Shown piece by piece: positions 40,763-49,929 of a stretch of 64,000 nt of DNA. The notes beneath the pieces are model-generated. The model had not been told where the DNA came from and ran no database searches. It saw only the letters and a list, made by a program, of their open reading frames with translations. The translations under genes and the position numbers were made by a program. The stretch's first letter is position 1. Each line of letters begins with the position of its first letter. Source of the DNA: Gilliamella mensalis (lineage in GTDB: Bacteria; Pseudomonadota; Gammaproteobacteria; Enterobacterales; Orbaceae); the NCBI RefSeq assembly GCF_900103085.1, contig NZ_FMWR01000014.1, positions 1-64,000 of the forward strand, read 5' to 3'.

Positions 40763-41264
40763 AATTGATTAATATAAAGAAAATAATTTAGAAACGCATC
40801 GTATCAATTGGCTTAACACTTGTAAACTTTATATCATAAAAATTGATTACTATATAAAATATTCGATAGCCTAATGACCTTGTCGTGTAGTACTAAAAAG
40901 TGAAAATAACTTATTATTAATTGCCAAAATCAACATTAATAAACAAGATAGACCGTCTTGTTAATTTGGTATTCTTGTTCAAGTTTGTTTTATAATTAAT
41001 AATAATCAATGTAAGCAAACAAATTACTTTTTTACTTATTTATTCAAATAATTTACTGTTTTTATTAAAAATGAATCTCTTTCTAAACCTTATAAGTTGC
41101 TAAACAAAAAATTAAATAACTCACTATTAACATCAGTATATAAATCGGGATCCTCAAAAATGATTAATTATGGCATAATGTGCGCCAATTCATATTTTAG
41201 CGACTTCACTCAAAAGCTAATGATTACTTTTGAATGAAACGCATTTTAAAGAGAGTTAATTTTC
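40763..41264. other. Divergent intergenic region upstream of ybiT
   Basis: A 502-base gap with no ORF. It contains two inverted repeats: AACAAGA / TCTTGTT (40942-40948, 40956-40962, seven-base spacer), and TCACTCAAAAG / CTTTTGAATGA (41206-41216, 41227-41237, one G-T pair) only 27 bases before the ybiT start. The second would form a stem-loop in the 5' untranslated region and is followed by AAAGAGAG. A CATAAT at 41174-41179 is a possible -10 element. Confidence 0.5.
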
Positions 41265-42857
41265 GTGTTAAGTACAAATAACATCACAATGCAATTTGGC
41301 AGTAAACCATTATTTGAAAACATCTCGGTTAAATTTGGCAACGGTAATCGTTATGGTCTAATCGGTGCTAATGGCAGTGGTAAATCCACCTTTATGAAAA
41401 TCATTGGTGGCGATCTCGTACCTACATCGGGTAATGTGGCTTTAGATCCACATGAAAGACTCGGTAAATTACGCCAGGATCAGTTTGCTTTTGAAGAATT
41501 TACCGTCCTTGATACCGTAATTATGGGACATACCGAATTATGGCAGATCAAGCAAGAACGGGATCGCATCTATTCACTCCCTGAAATGAGTGAAGAAGAT
41601 GGCTTTAAAGTCGCTGATTTAGAAACCCAATATGCTGAAATGGATGGCTACAGTGCCGAATCTCGGGCTGGCGAATTATTATTAGGTGTTGGTATTCCAA
41701 TTGAGCAACATTATGGATTAATGAGCGAAATCGCACCAGGTTGGAAGTTACGGGTATTATTAGCCCAAGCCCTATTTTCAAATCCAGATATCTTATTACT
41801 CGATGAACCAACCAATAACTTAGATATTGATACAATCCGCTGGCTTGAAGATACCTTAAATCAACGCGAAAGTACTATGATCATTATTTCGCATGATCGC
41901 CATTTTTTGAATATGGTCTGTACTCATATGGCAGATTTAGATTATGGTGAATTGCGTATCTATCCGGGTAACTACGACGATTATATGACTGCATCAACGC
42001 AAGCGAGAGAACGTTTGTTAGCCGATAATGCCAAAAAGAAAGCACAAATTAGTGAACTACAATCGTTTGTTAGTCGCTTTAGTGCCAATGCATCAAAATC
42101 CAAACAAGCAACATCACGCGCAAGGCAAATTGAAAAAATCAAACTTGAAGAAGTCAAAGCTTCTAGTCGGCAAAATCCTTTTATTCGTTTTGAGCAAGAT
42201 AAAAAGCTATTTCGTAATGCGCTTGTTGTTGAAGACCTTACCAAAGGATTTGACAATGGTCCTCTTTTTAAAAATCTTAAGCTCATGGTTGAAGTGGGCG
42301 AAAAAGTAGCTATTTTAGGGACTAATGGTATTGGTAAAACCACATTATTAAAAACGCTAATGGGTGAACTGACTCCTGAGCAAGGTGATATAAAATGGTC
42401 TGAAAACGCAAATATTGGTTATTATGCGCAGGATCATGAATACGAATTTGAAGATGACTTAACAGTATTTGACTGGATGAGCCAATGGAAACAACCAAAC
42501 GACGATGAACAAGCCGTGCGTAGTATTCTAGGTCGATTATTATTTTCACAAGATGATATTAAAAAGCAAGTTAAAGTCTTATCTGGTGGTGAAAAAGGAC
42601 GCATGTTATTTGGTAAATTGATGATGCAGCGCCCTAACATTATTGTTATGGATGAACCAACTAACCATTTAGATATGGAATCTATCGAATCACTCAATAT
42701 GGCATTAGAGCTTTATCAGGGCACACTATTTTTTGTTTCGCACGACCGTGAATTTGTTAGCTCACTGGCAACACGCATTGTTGAAATTACCCCTGAAAAA
42801 GTAATTGATTATACGGGTAATTATGAAGATTACTTGCGTAGTCAAGGAATTGAATGA
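41265..42857 (+). CDS. ybiT: ABC-F ATPase YbiT
   Basis: Ribosome-associated ABC-F protein that helps resolve stalled translation. Seen: two ABC cassettes, with Walker A GANGSGKS and GTNGIGKT, Walker [12 protein letters not shown] and [11 protein letters not shown], and the P-site tRNA-interaction linker between them (about 240-310, [19 protein letters not shown]). The length of 530 aa and near-identity to E. coli YbiT, including [11 protein letters not shown] at the end, settle the subfamily. The start is GTG with AGAGAG upstream. A hairpin lies in its leader. There are no membrane segments. Confidence 0.96.
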   Translation: MLSTNNITMQFGSKPLFENISVKFGNGNRYGLIGANGSGKSTFMKIIGGDLVPTSGNVALDPHERLGKLRQDQFAFEEFTVLDTVIMGHTELWQIKQERDRIYSLPEMSEEDGFKVADLETQYAEMDGYSAESRAGELLLGVGIPIEQHYGLMSEIAPGWKLRVLLAQALFSNPDILLLDEPTNNLDIDTIRWLEDTLNQRESTMIIISHDRHFLNMVCTHMADLDYGELRIYPGNYDDYMTASTQARERLLADNAKKKAQISELQSFVSRFSANASKSKQATSRARQIEKIKLEEVKASSRQNPFIRFEQDKKLFRNALVVEDLTKGFDNGPLFKNLKLMVEVGEKVAILGTNGIGKTTLLKTLMGELTPEQGDIKWSENANIGYYAQDHEYEFEDDLTVFDWMSQWKQPNDDEQAVRSILGRLLFSQDDIKKQVKVLSGGEKGRMLFGKLMMQRPNIIVMDEPTNHLDMESIESLNMALELYQGTLFFVSHDREFVSSLATRIVEITPEKVIDYTGNYEDYLRSQGIE

Positions 42858-42890
42858 TACGTTTAGAAGAAACATATCAATTGATAACAA

Positions 42891-42917
42891 AAAGCCACTG
42901 ACTAATGTGGCTTTTTT
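42891..42917 (+). terminator. Intrinsic terminator after ybiT
   Basis: Stem AAAGCCAC / GTGGCTTT (42891-42898, 42907-42914) with an eight-base loop, then a T run. Confidence 0.92.
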
Positions 42918-42945
42918 TCTAACTGAAATAATTCAAATAATTAAA

Positions 42946-43281
42946 TTAAAAATCTAACTCATCCCACCAAATATCAATAAGTGGACTAGCTTTAACATTT
43001 TTTAGGCCATGAGTTTCCAGCCATTTTGTGACAATGTCACGATGTTCTTCAGTACAATTCCCTAATTTTTGGGTGCAAATAATTCCTTTCCAATTTAAAT
43101 AACCACTTCCCTCATAAGCTAAACCATTAGGTTGAATAGCTTCAAGAATAAACTGATCAACGATATTATCTAAAGTCTCTTCGTTTGTGCCTTCGTCAAA
43201 AGACCAACTAACCGTAAAGCCTAACTCTTTAAACTCTTCAATGTGTAATTTTTTTCGTAAACGTCTGCTGCGATTTACCAT
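42946..43281 (-). CDS. yggL: Ribosome-associated protein YggL (DUF469)
   Basis: A 111-aa protein of the YggL family; E. coli YggL binds the 50S subunit. Seen: NRSRRLRKKLHIEEF at the N-terminus, GFTVSWSF, GSGYLNWKG and the NCTEEHRDIV stretch, all aligning with E. coli YggL (108 aa). It is placed 27 bases downstream of rhlE on the same strand, so co-transcription is likely and gives a small RNA/ribosome-related unit. In E. coli its neighbour is trmB instead. Confidence 0.92.
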   Translation of the reverse strand: MVNRSRRLRKKLHIEEFKELGFTVSWSFDEGTNEETLDNIVDQFILEAIQPNGLAYEGSGYLNWKGIICTQKLGNCTEEHRDIVTKWLETHGLKNVKASPLIDIWWDELDF

Positions 43282-43308
43282 AATAGTTTCCTTCTACATT
43301 ATTAAATA

Positions 43309-44622
43309 TTAATTAGGTTGTTTATTTTTAGTGTGATTATGTCGGCTTGATGAATTCACACCATTTTGATTGAACTGCGACGATCGGTTTGAGTTTGCAC
43401 TTCCTCTTTTTGGCGGTACTCGCCTTTGTGATGATTTTTTTACCGGTTCAGCTTTAATCTTAGGATCAACTTCAAAACCTTGAGTTGTTAATTCTGGAAT
43501 CGTTTTTTTAATTAACTTTTCAATCGCTTTTAATTGAGGAAGCTCATCAATGCATACCAGCGAAATAGCCTGTCCTTCATTTTGAGCACGTCCTGTTCGC
43601 CCAATACGATGCACATAATCTTCTGCCACTTGCGGAAGTTCATAATTCACCACATAAGGAAGTAACTCAATATCAAGACCGCGAGCGGCAATATCGGTTG
43701 CCACTAATGCTCTAATTTGTCCACTTTTAAAATCTGCCAAAGCTTTAGTGCGTGCGCCTTGGCTCTTATTGCCATGAATGGCTGCCGCTTTTATACCATC
43801 TTTAGTCAACTGTTCAGCTAAGTGATTCGCACCATATTTAGTGCGAGTAAAGACCAACACCTGTTGCCACTGATTTTTACCAATTAAATAAGACAACAAC
43901 TCACGCTTACGACGCTTATCAACCCGATGCACGTATTGGGTGATCTGCTCTGAAGCGCTATTTGTTTTCGCAACAGCAACCAATTCTGGGGCATGCAAAA
44001 TCGATTGCGCTAATACTTTTATTTCATCAGAAAAAGTTGCCGAAAACATCAAATTTTGGCGTTTTTTAGGTAATTTTGCAATCACACGGCGAATATCATG
44101 AATAAAGCCCATATCTAACATACGATCAGCTTCATCCAATACGAGCATTTTAATCGTTGAAAGATCTACGGCATTTTGTTGCACTAAATCGAGTAATCGC
44201 CCTGGTGTTGCAATTAATACATCCACACCACCACGTAGTTTCATCATTTGCGGATTAATACTTACTCCACCAAATACCACCAATGACCGAATGGGTAAAT
44301 AACGGCTATATTCACGAATATTTTCGCCAATTTGTGCAGCAAGCTCACGAGTTGGTGCTAAAATCAGTGCATATAAAGGACGTTTGCCTTTTTTTGCTTC
44401 AGGCTTATTAGTTGCTTGAGCTTGCTGTTCGACCCATTTTTGCAGAATGGGTAAACCAAAACCTGCCGTTTTACCTGTACCGGTTTGCGCACTTGCCATA
44501 AGATCTTTACCGGATAAAATGACGGGAATAGCTTGCTGTTGGATGGGAGTTGGGTCTGTATAGTTTTGTTCTTGAATTGCTTTTAAAATCTCAGCGTCTA
44601 AGCCAAGAGAGTCAAATGACAT
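43309..44622 (-). CDS. rhlE: DEAD-box RNA helicase RhlE
   Basis: ATP-dependent RNA helicase linked to 50S ribosome assembly and RNA degradation. Seen: MSFDSLGL at the start, the Q motif, [12 protein letters not shown] in [17 protein letters not shown] and the C-terminal HRIGRTGR. The tail is basic and Gln/Asn/Ser-rich (from about residue 385). The frame opens at 44676, but the family begins at MSFDSL and AGGA lies eight bases before ATG 44622, giving 437 aa (E. coli RhlE 454). It is followed by yggL. Confidence 0.94.
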   Translation of the reverse strand: MSFDSLGLDAEILKAIQEQNYTDPTPIQQQAIPVILSGKDLMASAQTGTGKTAGFGLPILQKWVEQQAQATNKPEAKKGKRPLYALILAPTRELAAQIGENIREYSRYLPIRSLVVFGGVSINPQMMKLRGGVDVLIATPGRLLDLVQQNAVDLSTIKMLVLDEADRMLDMGFIHDIRRVIAKLPKKRQNLMFSATFSDEIKVLAQSILHAPELVAVAKTNSASEQITQYVHRVDKRRKRELLSYLIGKNQWQQVLVFTRTKYGANHLAEQLTKDGIKAAAIHGNKSQGARTKALADFKSGQIRALVATDIAARGLDIELLPYVVNYELPQVAEDYVHRIGRTGRAQNEGQAISLVCIDELPQLKAIEKLIKKTIPELTTQGFEVDPKIKAEPVKKSSQRRVPPKRGSANSNRSSQFNQNGVNSSSRHNHTKNKQPN

Positions 44623-44852
44623 GAAATGATTCCTAAATAAATGAAAAGTGGATTGTCCGCTTACATTATAAAGCAATTCTATAATATTTTCTGTTTATTT
44701 TGTTAATGCTATTTTTAACAATAAGATTAACTTTTTTGTTTATTATCATAATAATAAAGTTACAGTCATATTGGTAAATATGATTTTAGCATAACTCATA
44801 TTTTTATAATGTTATGATTTTTTAATATATTTATCAATTAATAATATATAAA

Positions 44853-44867
44853 TGATATTTATTATCA
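44853..44867 (+). promoter_or_regulatory. Fur-type box upstream of the nik operon
   Basis: TGATATT-T-ATTATCA: a 7-1-7 inverted repeat one base off the consensus TGATAAT-n-ATTATCA, embedded in AAATGATA-N5-TATCATTT. It lies 53 bases before the nikA ATG, near TATGCT and TAATAT -10 candidates. A second AT-only 7-1-7 palindrome lies at 44740-44754. I see no NikR-type GTATGA-N16-TCATAC site in the 297-base gap between rhlE and nikA. Confidence 0.55.
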
Positions 44868-44919
44868 TTTGTGATTATGCTAATATTTTGCATCTTAATA
44901 ATAGTTAACTGGATTGCTT

Positions 44920-46485
44920 ATGCATTTAAACTTTAATCGAATTAAAAATGTGTTAATGGCCGCACTTTTATCACTTTTTAGCCTTAACTGTTTTGCTAAA
45001 GATGATATCACTTTTGCAAACTTCCGTGATATTCGTGATTTGAACCCTCACCTTTATGGTGGCGAAATGTGGGCTCAAAATATGCTGTATGAATCACTTG
45101 TTCATTATAATGAAGATGGCACATTTTCCCCTTGGCTTGCAGAAAGCTGGACTGTCACTAATCAAGGAAAAACCTATACCTTTAAACTTAGAAAAGATGT
45201 GACCTTTAGTGATGGCGCTAAATTCGATGCCCACAGTGCCAAATTAAACTGGGATGCAGTTCTTGCCAATAAAGTCCGCCATACATGGCTTGAAATGGTA
45301 CGTTTAATTACTGAAGTTAAGGCAGTGGATGATTATACTTTACAAGTCAATCTATCTGAACCTTATTACCCTTTTTTAATTGAAATTGCCGTCACCAGAC
45401 CAATGCGTTTTATTTCGCCTAACGCGATGATTGATGGCGAAACAAAAAATGGCGTTAAATCTTTTATTGGTACTGGTCCTTATGTTTTAGGCGATCATAA
45501 AAAAGATCAGTATGCTATTTTTAATGCAAACCCTAACTATTGGGGCAAAAAGCCGCAAATAAAAACAGTAAAAATGAAGGTCATTGCTGATAATCAAAGC
45601 CGTTTAATGGCGCTTGAAAAAGGTGAAATTGATCTTATTTATGGCAAAAACATGGTTGATGCTGATTCGTATGAACGATTTGCTAAAATGGATAAGTTTC
45701 AAACGTTAATGTCAAAACCTGTTTCTAGCCGAATGGTCTTGATGAATACCACAAGACCCCAGCTTAACGATGTCAATGTGCGACGAGCAATTGAACATAT
45801 CATCAGTAAAAAAGATATTTCTGAAGGGATCTTTAATGGCAGTGAAGCGCCAGCAGATACGTTAATGGCAACCAATATTCCTTATGCTAATATCAGTCTA
45901 AAACCCTATCAATACGATACAAAATTAGCAGAACAACTATTGGATAAAGCTGGTTGGGTTAAGGGTGATGGTCAACATTATCGCCAAAAAGATGGAAAAC
46001 CTTTCGAAATAACGCTTTATTATGATAGCAATACCGCCTCGCAAAAAACCATTGCGCAATACATGCAAGATGAGTTTGAGCAAGTGGGGTTAAAACTCAA
46101 TATTCATGGTGAAGAAGAACAAGGCTATCGTGATCGTCAAAAAGCTGGCGACTTTGATATGGTTTTTGATATTTCATGGGGGATGCCTTACGATCCCCAA
46201 TCTTTCTTAGCCGGTATGAAACTGCCAGTGTATGGCGACTATATCGCTCAGCAAGGTTTAAAAGAAAAGTCTCAAATTGATGCCAACATTGGTAAAGCGC
46301 TGATTTCAACTGACGAAAAAGAACGACAAGAACTTTATCGCTATGTACTGGAAACGCTGCATAACGAGGCGGTCTATATTCCTTTAACTTATGAACGTAA
46401 CCGTGCTATTGCCATCAAATCATTAAAAGGCATCGAATTTGCACCTTCGCAATTTGATATTCCATTTGACAAAATGCACTATTAA
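44920..46485 (+). CDS. nikA: Nickel/metallophore-type ABC transporter substrate-binding protein NikA
   Basis: Periplasmic binding protein of the NikA/CntA group that captures nickel or metal chelates. Seen: a signal peptide (cleavage after NCFA), a family-5 solute-binding fold, DLNPHLYGG, YYPFLIEIAVTRPMRF with the conserved carboxylate-binding arginine, and WGMPYDP, where E. coli NikA has WGAPYDP. The residue aligned with the E. coli ligand His416 (VPSHADF) is tyrosine (LPVYGDY). Length is 521 aa from ATG 44920 (E. coli 524); an in-frame TTG at 44914 is less likely. It is first in an operon of six. Confidence 0.9.
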   Translation: MHLNFNRIKNVLMAALLSLFSLNCFAKDDITFANFRDIRDLNPHLYGGEMWAQNMLYESLVHYNEDGTFSPWLAESWTVTNQGKTYTFKLRKDVTFSDGAKFDAHSAKLNWDAVLANKVRHTWLEMVRLITEVKAVDDYTLQVNLSEPYYPFLIEIAVTRPMRFISPNAMIDGETKNGVKSFIGTGPYVLGDHKKDQYAIFNANPNYWGKKPQIKTVKMKVIADNQSRLMALEKGEIDLIYGKNMVDADSYERFAKMDKFQTLMSKPVSSRMVLMNTTRPQLNDVNVRRAIEHIISKKDISEGIFNGSEAPADTLMATNIPYANISLKPYQYDTKLAEQLLDKAGWVKGDGQHYRQKDGKPFEITLYYDSNTASQKTIAQYMQDEFEQVGLKLNIHGEEEQGYRDRQKAGDFDMVFDISWGMPYDPQSFLAGMKLPVYGDYIAQQGLKEKSQIDANIGKALISTDEKERQELYRYVLETLHNEAVYIPLTYERNRAIAIKSLKGIEFAPSQFDIPFDKMHY

Positions 46486-46511
46486 TTGACTTATTTTATT
46501 ACTTAATAAAA

Positions 46512-47456
46512 ATGTTAAATTATATAATAAGACGTTTAATAATGATGATACCGATTGTTATCGGTATCTCATTTATCGCATTTTTGCTAATTAACTTAGC
46601 CCCATCAGATCCAGCAGAAGTGGCATTACGTTTAAACGAAATCGTGCCAACCCCTGAAGCAATTGAAAGTATGAGTCAAGAACTTGGTCTAAAGCAACCG
46701 TTTTGGCAACGCTATTTTAATTGGCTATATAATGTCTTTCATCTTGATTTTGGACGTTCATTTATCGAGCGCGACAGATTAGTCTGGGACGAGATGATCC
46801 GCTGTTTAAAACCCACGCTTATTTTAGCCACTTCATCTTTTATTTTTACCTTGATTATCAGTCTAGTACTGGGTGTATTATGCGCCATTTTTTCCAACTC
46901 AATATTTGATCATATTTTGCGTATCATCATATTTTTAGGTACTGCCATGCCAAGTTATTGGCTTGGTCTATTATTGATTTGGCTATTTGCTAACTATCTT
47001 GACCTATTACCAACTGGTGGTTATGGTTCTTGGCAAAATTTAATTTTACCCACCTTGACGTTATCATTTGTGTATATTTCTACTTATGTTCGTTTTATTC
47101 GAAATAATATGATCGAAAATATGCATAACTATTTTATTTTTTATGCCCGCAGTCGCGGACTTAAAGAACGAGTGATCATTCTAAAACATGTATTAGTTAA
47201 TTCATTACATACCACAATCACTGCGCTGGGTATGACTATTCCACAACTTATCGCTGGATCATTTGTGGTTGAATATATTTTTTCATGGCCAGGGCTTGGA
47301 CGCTTATGTATTTCAGCAATTATGAACCGAGATTACCCAGTTATTCAGGCTTATATCTTAATGATGGCTATTTTATTTGTGGTTTGTAATTTTATTGTCG
47401 ATATTTTACACCAATTATTCGACCCACGATTAAGAGATAGTGGTAATATTTCATGA
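46512..47456 (+). CDS. nikB: Nickel-type ABC transporter permease NikB
   Basis: Inner-membrane permease of the oligopeptide/nickel ABC group. Seen: 314 aa, six predicted helices, an N-terminal IIRRLIMMIPIVIGISFIAF helix and the cytoplasmic EAA loop around ARSRGLKERVIILKHVL. The length equals E. coli NikB (314). It starts 26 bases after nikA and overlaps nikC by 4 bases. Pairs with NikC to form the channel. Confidence 0.93.
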   Translation: MLNYIIRRLIMMIPIVIGISFIAFLLINLAPSDPAEVALRLNEIVPTPEAIESMSQELGLKQPFWQRYFNWLYNVFHLDFGRSFIERDRLVWDEMIRCLKPTLILATSSFIFTLIISLVLGVLCAIFSNSIFDHILRIIIFLGTAMPSYWLGLLLIWLFANYLDLLPTGGYGSWQNLILPTLTLSFVYISTYVRFIRNNMIENMHNYFIFYARSRGLKERVIILKHVLVNSLHTTITALGMTIPQLIAGSFVVEYIFSWPGLGRLCISAIMNRDYPVIQAYILMMAILFVVCNFIVDILHQLFDPRLRDSGNIS

Positions 47457-48283
47457 ATTTACTTAAACAACTTGTTAAAAATAAAGTTGGGCTATGTTGT
47501 TTAATCATCATTGCCACTATTATAATTTTAGGTATTTTTGCTCCCTATATTGCACCATTTGAGCCCAATAAAGTTCGAATAATGCGTAAATATGCCGGTA
47601 TTTCTGCCGAACATTGGCTTGGTTGTGATCATTTAGGTCGAGATATCTTTTCACGATTACTTTATGGTATTCGAACAACACTCTTTTTATCGTTACTAAC
47701 CATGACAATTACCATTATCATTGGTTCAATAATTGGCTTAATTTCGGGCTATAAAAGAGGCAAGCTTGATGAAATAATTATGCGAGCGTGTGATATTATG
47801 CTCTCCTTTCCTAGCCAAGTTATGATACTTGCCATTGTTGGGGTACTTGGCGTTGGCATCGAAAATGTCATAATCGCCAATATTGTTGTAAAGTGGGCTT
47901 GGTATAGCCGAATGATCCGCAGCAGTGTAATTAAATATAGTCGTAAAAACTATATTCTTTTTTCGCGAGCAATTGGTGCACCCCATTGTTTTATTATTCG
48001 TCGACATTTATTACCAAATATCATCTCTGAACTCATTGTGCTTGCAACACTCGACACCGGTTGGGTTATTTTAAACATCTCAGCACTCTCTTTTATTGGA
48101 TTAGGTGTACAAGCGCCAACGGCTGAATGGGGGCTGATGTTAAGTGAAGCGAAAAATGTAATGATTCAGCACCCTATGCAAATGGTCTTTCCTGGCATTG
48201 CTATTTTAATTGTCGTTGCTGCCTTTAATATGCTCGGGGACTGCTTGCGAGATATTTTTGATCCAAAGGAAAAAACAGCATGA
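47453..48283 (+). CDS. nikC: Nickel-type ABC transporter permease NikC
   Basis: Second permease of the importer. Seen: 276 aa (E. coli 277), an N-terminal helix followed by the periplasmic segment with HWLGCDHLGRDIFSRLLYG, a hallmark of DppC/NikC proteins, and the EAA loop SRAIGAPHCFIIRRHLLPN. Overlaps with both nikB and nikD are 4 bases, so translation is likely coupled. Confidence 0.93.
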   Translation: MNLLKQLVKNKVGLCCLIIIATIIILGIFAPYIAPFEPNKVRIMRKYAGISAEHWLGCDHLGRDIFSRLLYGIRTTLFLSLLTMTITIIIGSIIGLISGYKRGKLDEIIMRACDIMLSFPSQVMILAIVGVLGVGIENVIIANIVVKWAWYSRMIRSSVIKYSRKNYILFSRAIGAPHCFIIRRHLLPNIISELIVLATLDTGWVILNISALSFIGLGVQAPTAEWGLMLSEAKNVMIQHPMQMVFPGIAILIVVAAFNMLGDCLRDIFDPKEKTA

Positions 48284-49146
48284 GTGATAAATTGCTTGAG
48301 GTTAAGAATCTAACCGTAACGCTAGATAGTAATCAAAAATTGCTCAATGACATTTCATTTTACCTTAAACATCATCAATGCCTCGGCATTGTTGGCGAAA
48401 GTGGTAGTGGCAAAAGTTTAACATGCAAAGCCATTATTGGCTTATTAGAGCCCTATTTTTCTGTTCAAGGTGAAATTCTTTTTTCACCGCAAAACGCCAA
48501 CATTCAGTTACCTGAAAATGGTGATTTATTAAAGCAGACTAGAGAAACCCTACGGTTTATTCGTGGCAATGTGATTTCGGTCATTTTACAACACCCTATG
48601 AGTGCTTTTGATCCCCTTTATCGTATTGGTAAACAAGTAGTCGAAACATTACTTGCCCACCAATCAATCAGCAAAAGTGAAGCCATAACAAAAGCCCTTA
48701 ATATGATCGCAGATATTGGACTTAATGATCCTAAACAAGTTTATAATAAATACCCTCATCAACTCAGTGGTGGAATGTTGCAACGAATCATGATTGGTAT
48801 TGCTTTAATGCTTGAACCTGAACTGATTATTGCTGATGAGCCCACAACAGCTTTAGATTCAATTAGCCAGTTTCATATTTTAAAAATGTTTGAACAAATT
48901 AAACAACAATCTAAAACGGCCATGATCTTTATCTCGCATGATTTGGGTGTTATTCATCATATAGCAGATCATATTATTGTGATGAACCAAGGCACAATTG
49001 TCGAACAAGGTAGCTGTGAGCATATCTTTTATCATTCTGAAAATGACTATACACAATATTTAATTAATGCACGAAAGCAATTATTAACCAAATTTAATAC
49101 AGTTATTCACCCAAATATGCTGGCATCAACATCGGAGACAATTTAA
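48280..49146 (+). CDS. nikD: Nickel-type ABC transporter ATPase NikD
   Basis: One of two ATPases energising the importer. Seen: Walker A GESGSGKS, Q-loop near VILQHPMSAFDP, signature LSGGM, Walker B LIIADEPTTALD and the switch histidine in ISHDLG. It is 288 aa, a little longer than E. coli NikD (254) because of a C-terminal extension after about residue 255. The next gene begins immediately after the stop. Confidence 0.92.
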   Translation: MSDKLLEVKNLTVTLDSNQKLLNDISFYLKHHQCLGIVGESGSGKSLTCKAIIGLLEPYFSVQGEILFSPQNANIQLPENGDLLKQTRETLRFIRGNVISVILQHPMSAFDPLYRIGKQVVETLLAHQSISKSEAITKALNMIADIGLNDPKQVYNKYPHQLSGGMLQRIMIGIALMLEPELIIADEPTTALDSISQFHILKMFEQIKQQSKTAMIFISHDLGVIHHIADHIIVMNQGTIVEQGSCEHIFYHSENDYTQYLINARKQLLTKFNTVIHPNMLASTSETI

Positions 49147-49926
49147 ATGCCACCGTTATTGCAAGTTGAAAATGTAAACAAAGCCTTTTTACAACCCAAT
49201 CAAGGCTTGTTCAGCCGAAAAAAAACGCCCATTATTAAAGATGTCTCTTTCTCATTATATCAAGGGGAATGCTTAGGCATTATTGGTGAAAGTGGCAGCG
49301 GTAAAAGCACGTTAGGTAAACTGATTTTAGGACTTGAAAAACCTGACAGTGGTAAAATCTACTTTAATGGATATGATACTGCACAACGTGCTTGGCACAA
49401 ATCGGCGATGCGAAGAGACATTAGCGCGGTATTTCAAGATTATAATACTTCGGTTAATCCCTATTTTACTGCATCTGAAATTATTGCCGAACCCATTGAT
49501 ATTTACGAAAAAACATCATCAAATACACGTAAAAAACGCATTGATGAACTTTTAGAGCAAGTTGGCTTAGATCACACCTTTTATAACCGCTTTCCTCATG
49601 AAATGAGCGGTGGGCAATTACAAAGGATCTGCATTGCACGAGCTATTGCTTGCTCACCTAAATTTATTTTATTTGACGAGGCAGTCAGTTCTTTAGACAT
49701 ATCAGTACAAACGCAAATATTATCTTTGCTCGCTGATTTACAAAAACAGTTAAACTTAACCACGATTTTTATTACTCATGATTTAACCACAATCACTTAT
49801 TTATGCGATCGTGTTATCTTTTTTTATCAAGGCAACATTGTTGAACAGGTGGATAACATTGACCAATTAAATCAAGTCAACCATGCTTATTCCAAACAAC
49901 TTCTTGACTCTATTTTAGGTTTTTAA
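49147..49926 (+). CDS. nikE: Nickel-type ABC transporter ATPase NikE
   Basis: Second ATPase of the importer. Seen: Walker A GESGSGKS, Q-loop VFQDYNTSVNP, signature MSGGQLQR, Walker B FILFDEAVSSLD (the serine form typical of NikE) and ITHDLTT. The length of 259 aa is near E. coli NikE (268). It abuts nikD with no gap, and the MATE gene starts after 3 bases, so all are one transcript. Confidence 0.92.
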   Translation: MPPLLQVENVNKAFLQPNQGLFSRKKTPIIKDVSFSLYQGECLGIIGESGSGKSTLGKLILGLEKPDSGKIYFNGYDTAQRAWHKSAMRRDISAVFQDYNTSVNPYFTASEIIAEPIDIYEKTSSNTRKKRIDELLEQVGLDHTFYNRFPHEMSGGQLQRICIARAIACSPKFILFDEAVSSLDISVQTQILSLLADLQKQLNLTTIFITHDLTTITYLCDRVIFFYQGNIVEQVDNIDQLNQVNHAYSKQLLDSILGF

Positions 49927-49929
49927 ATT

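Noticed and set aside
44740-44754. TTATTAT-C-ATAATAA palindrome upstream of nikA as a second Fur box
   Set aside because: Almost purely A/T and too likely by chance in this DNA; only the 44853-44867 site fits the consensus.
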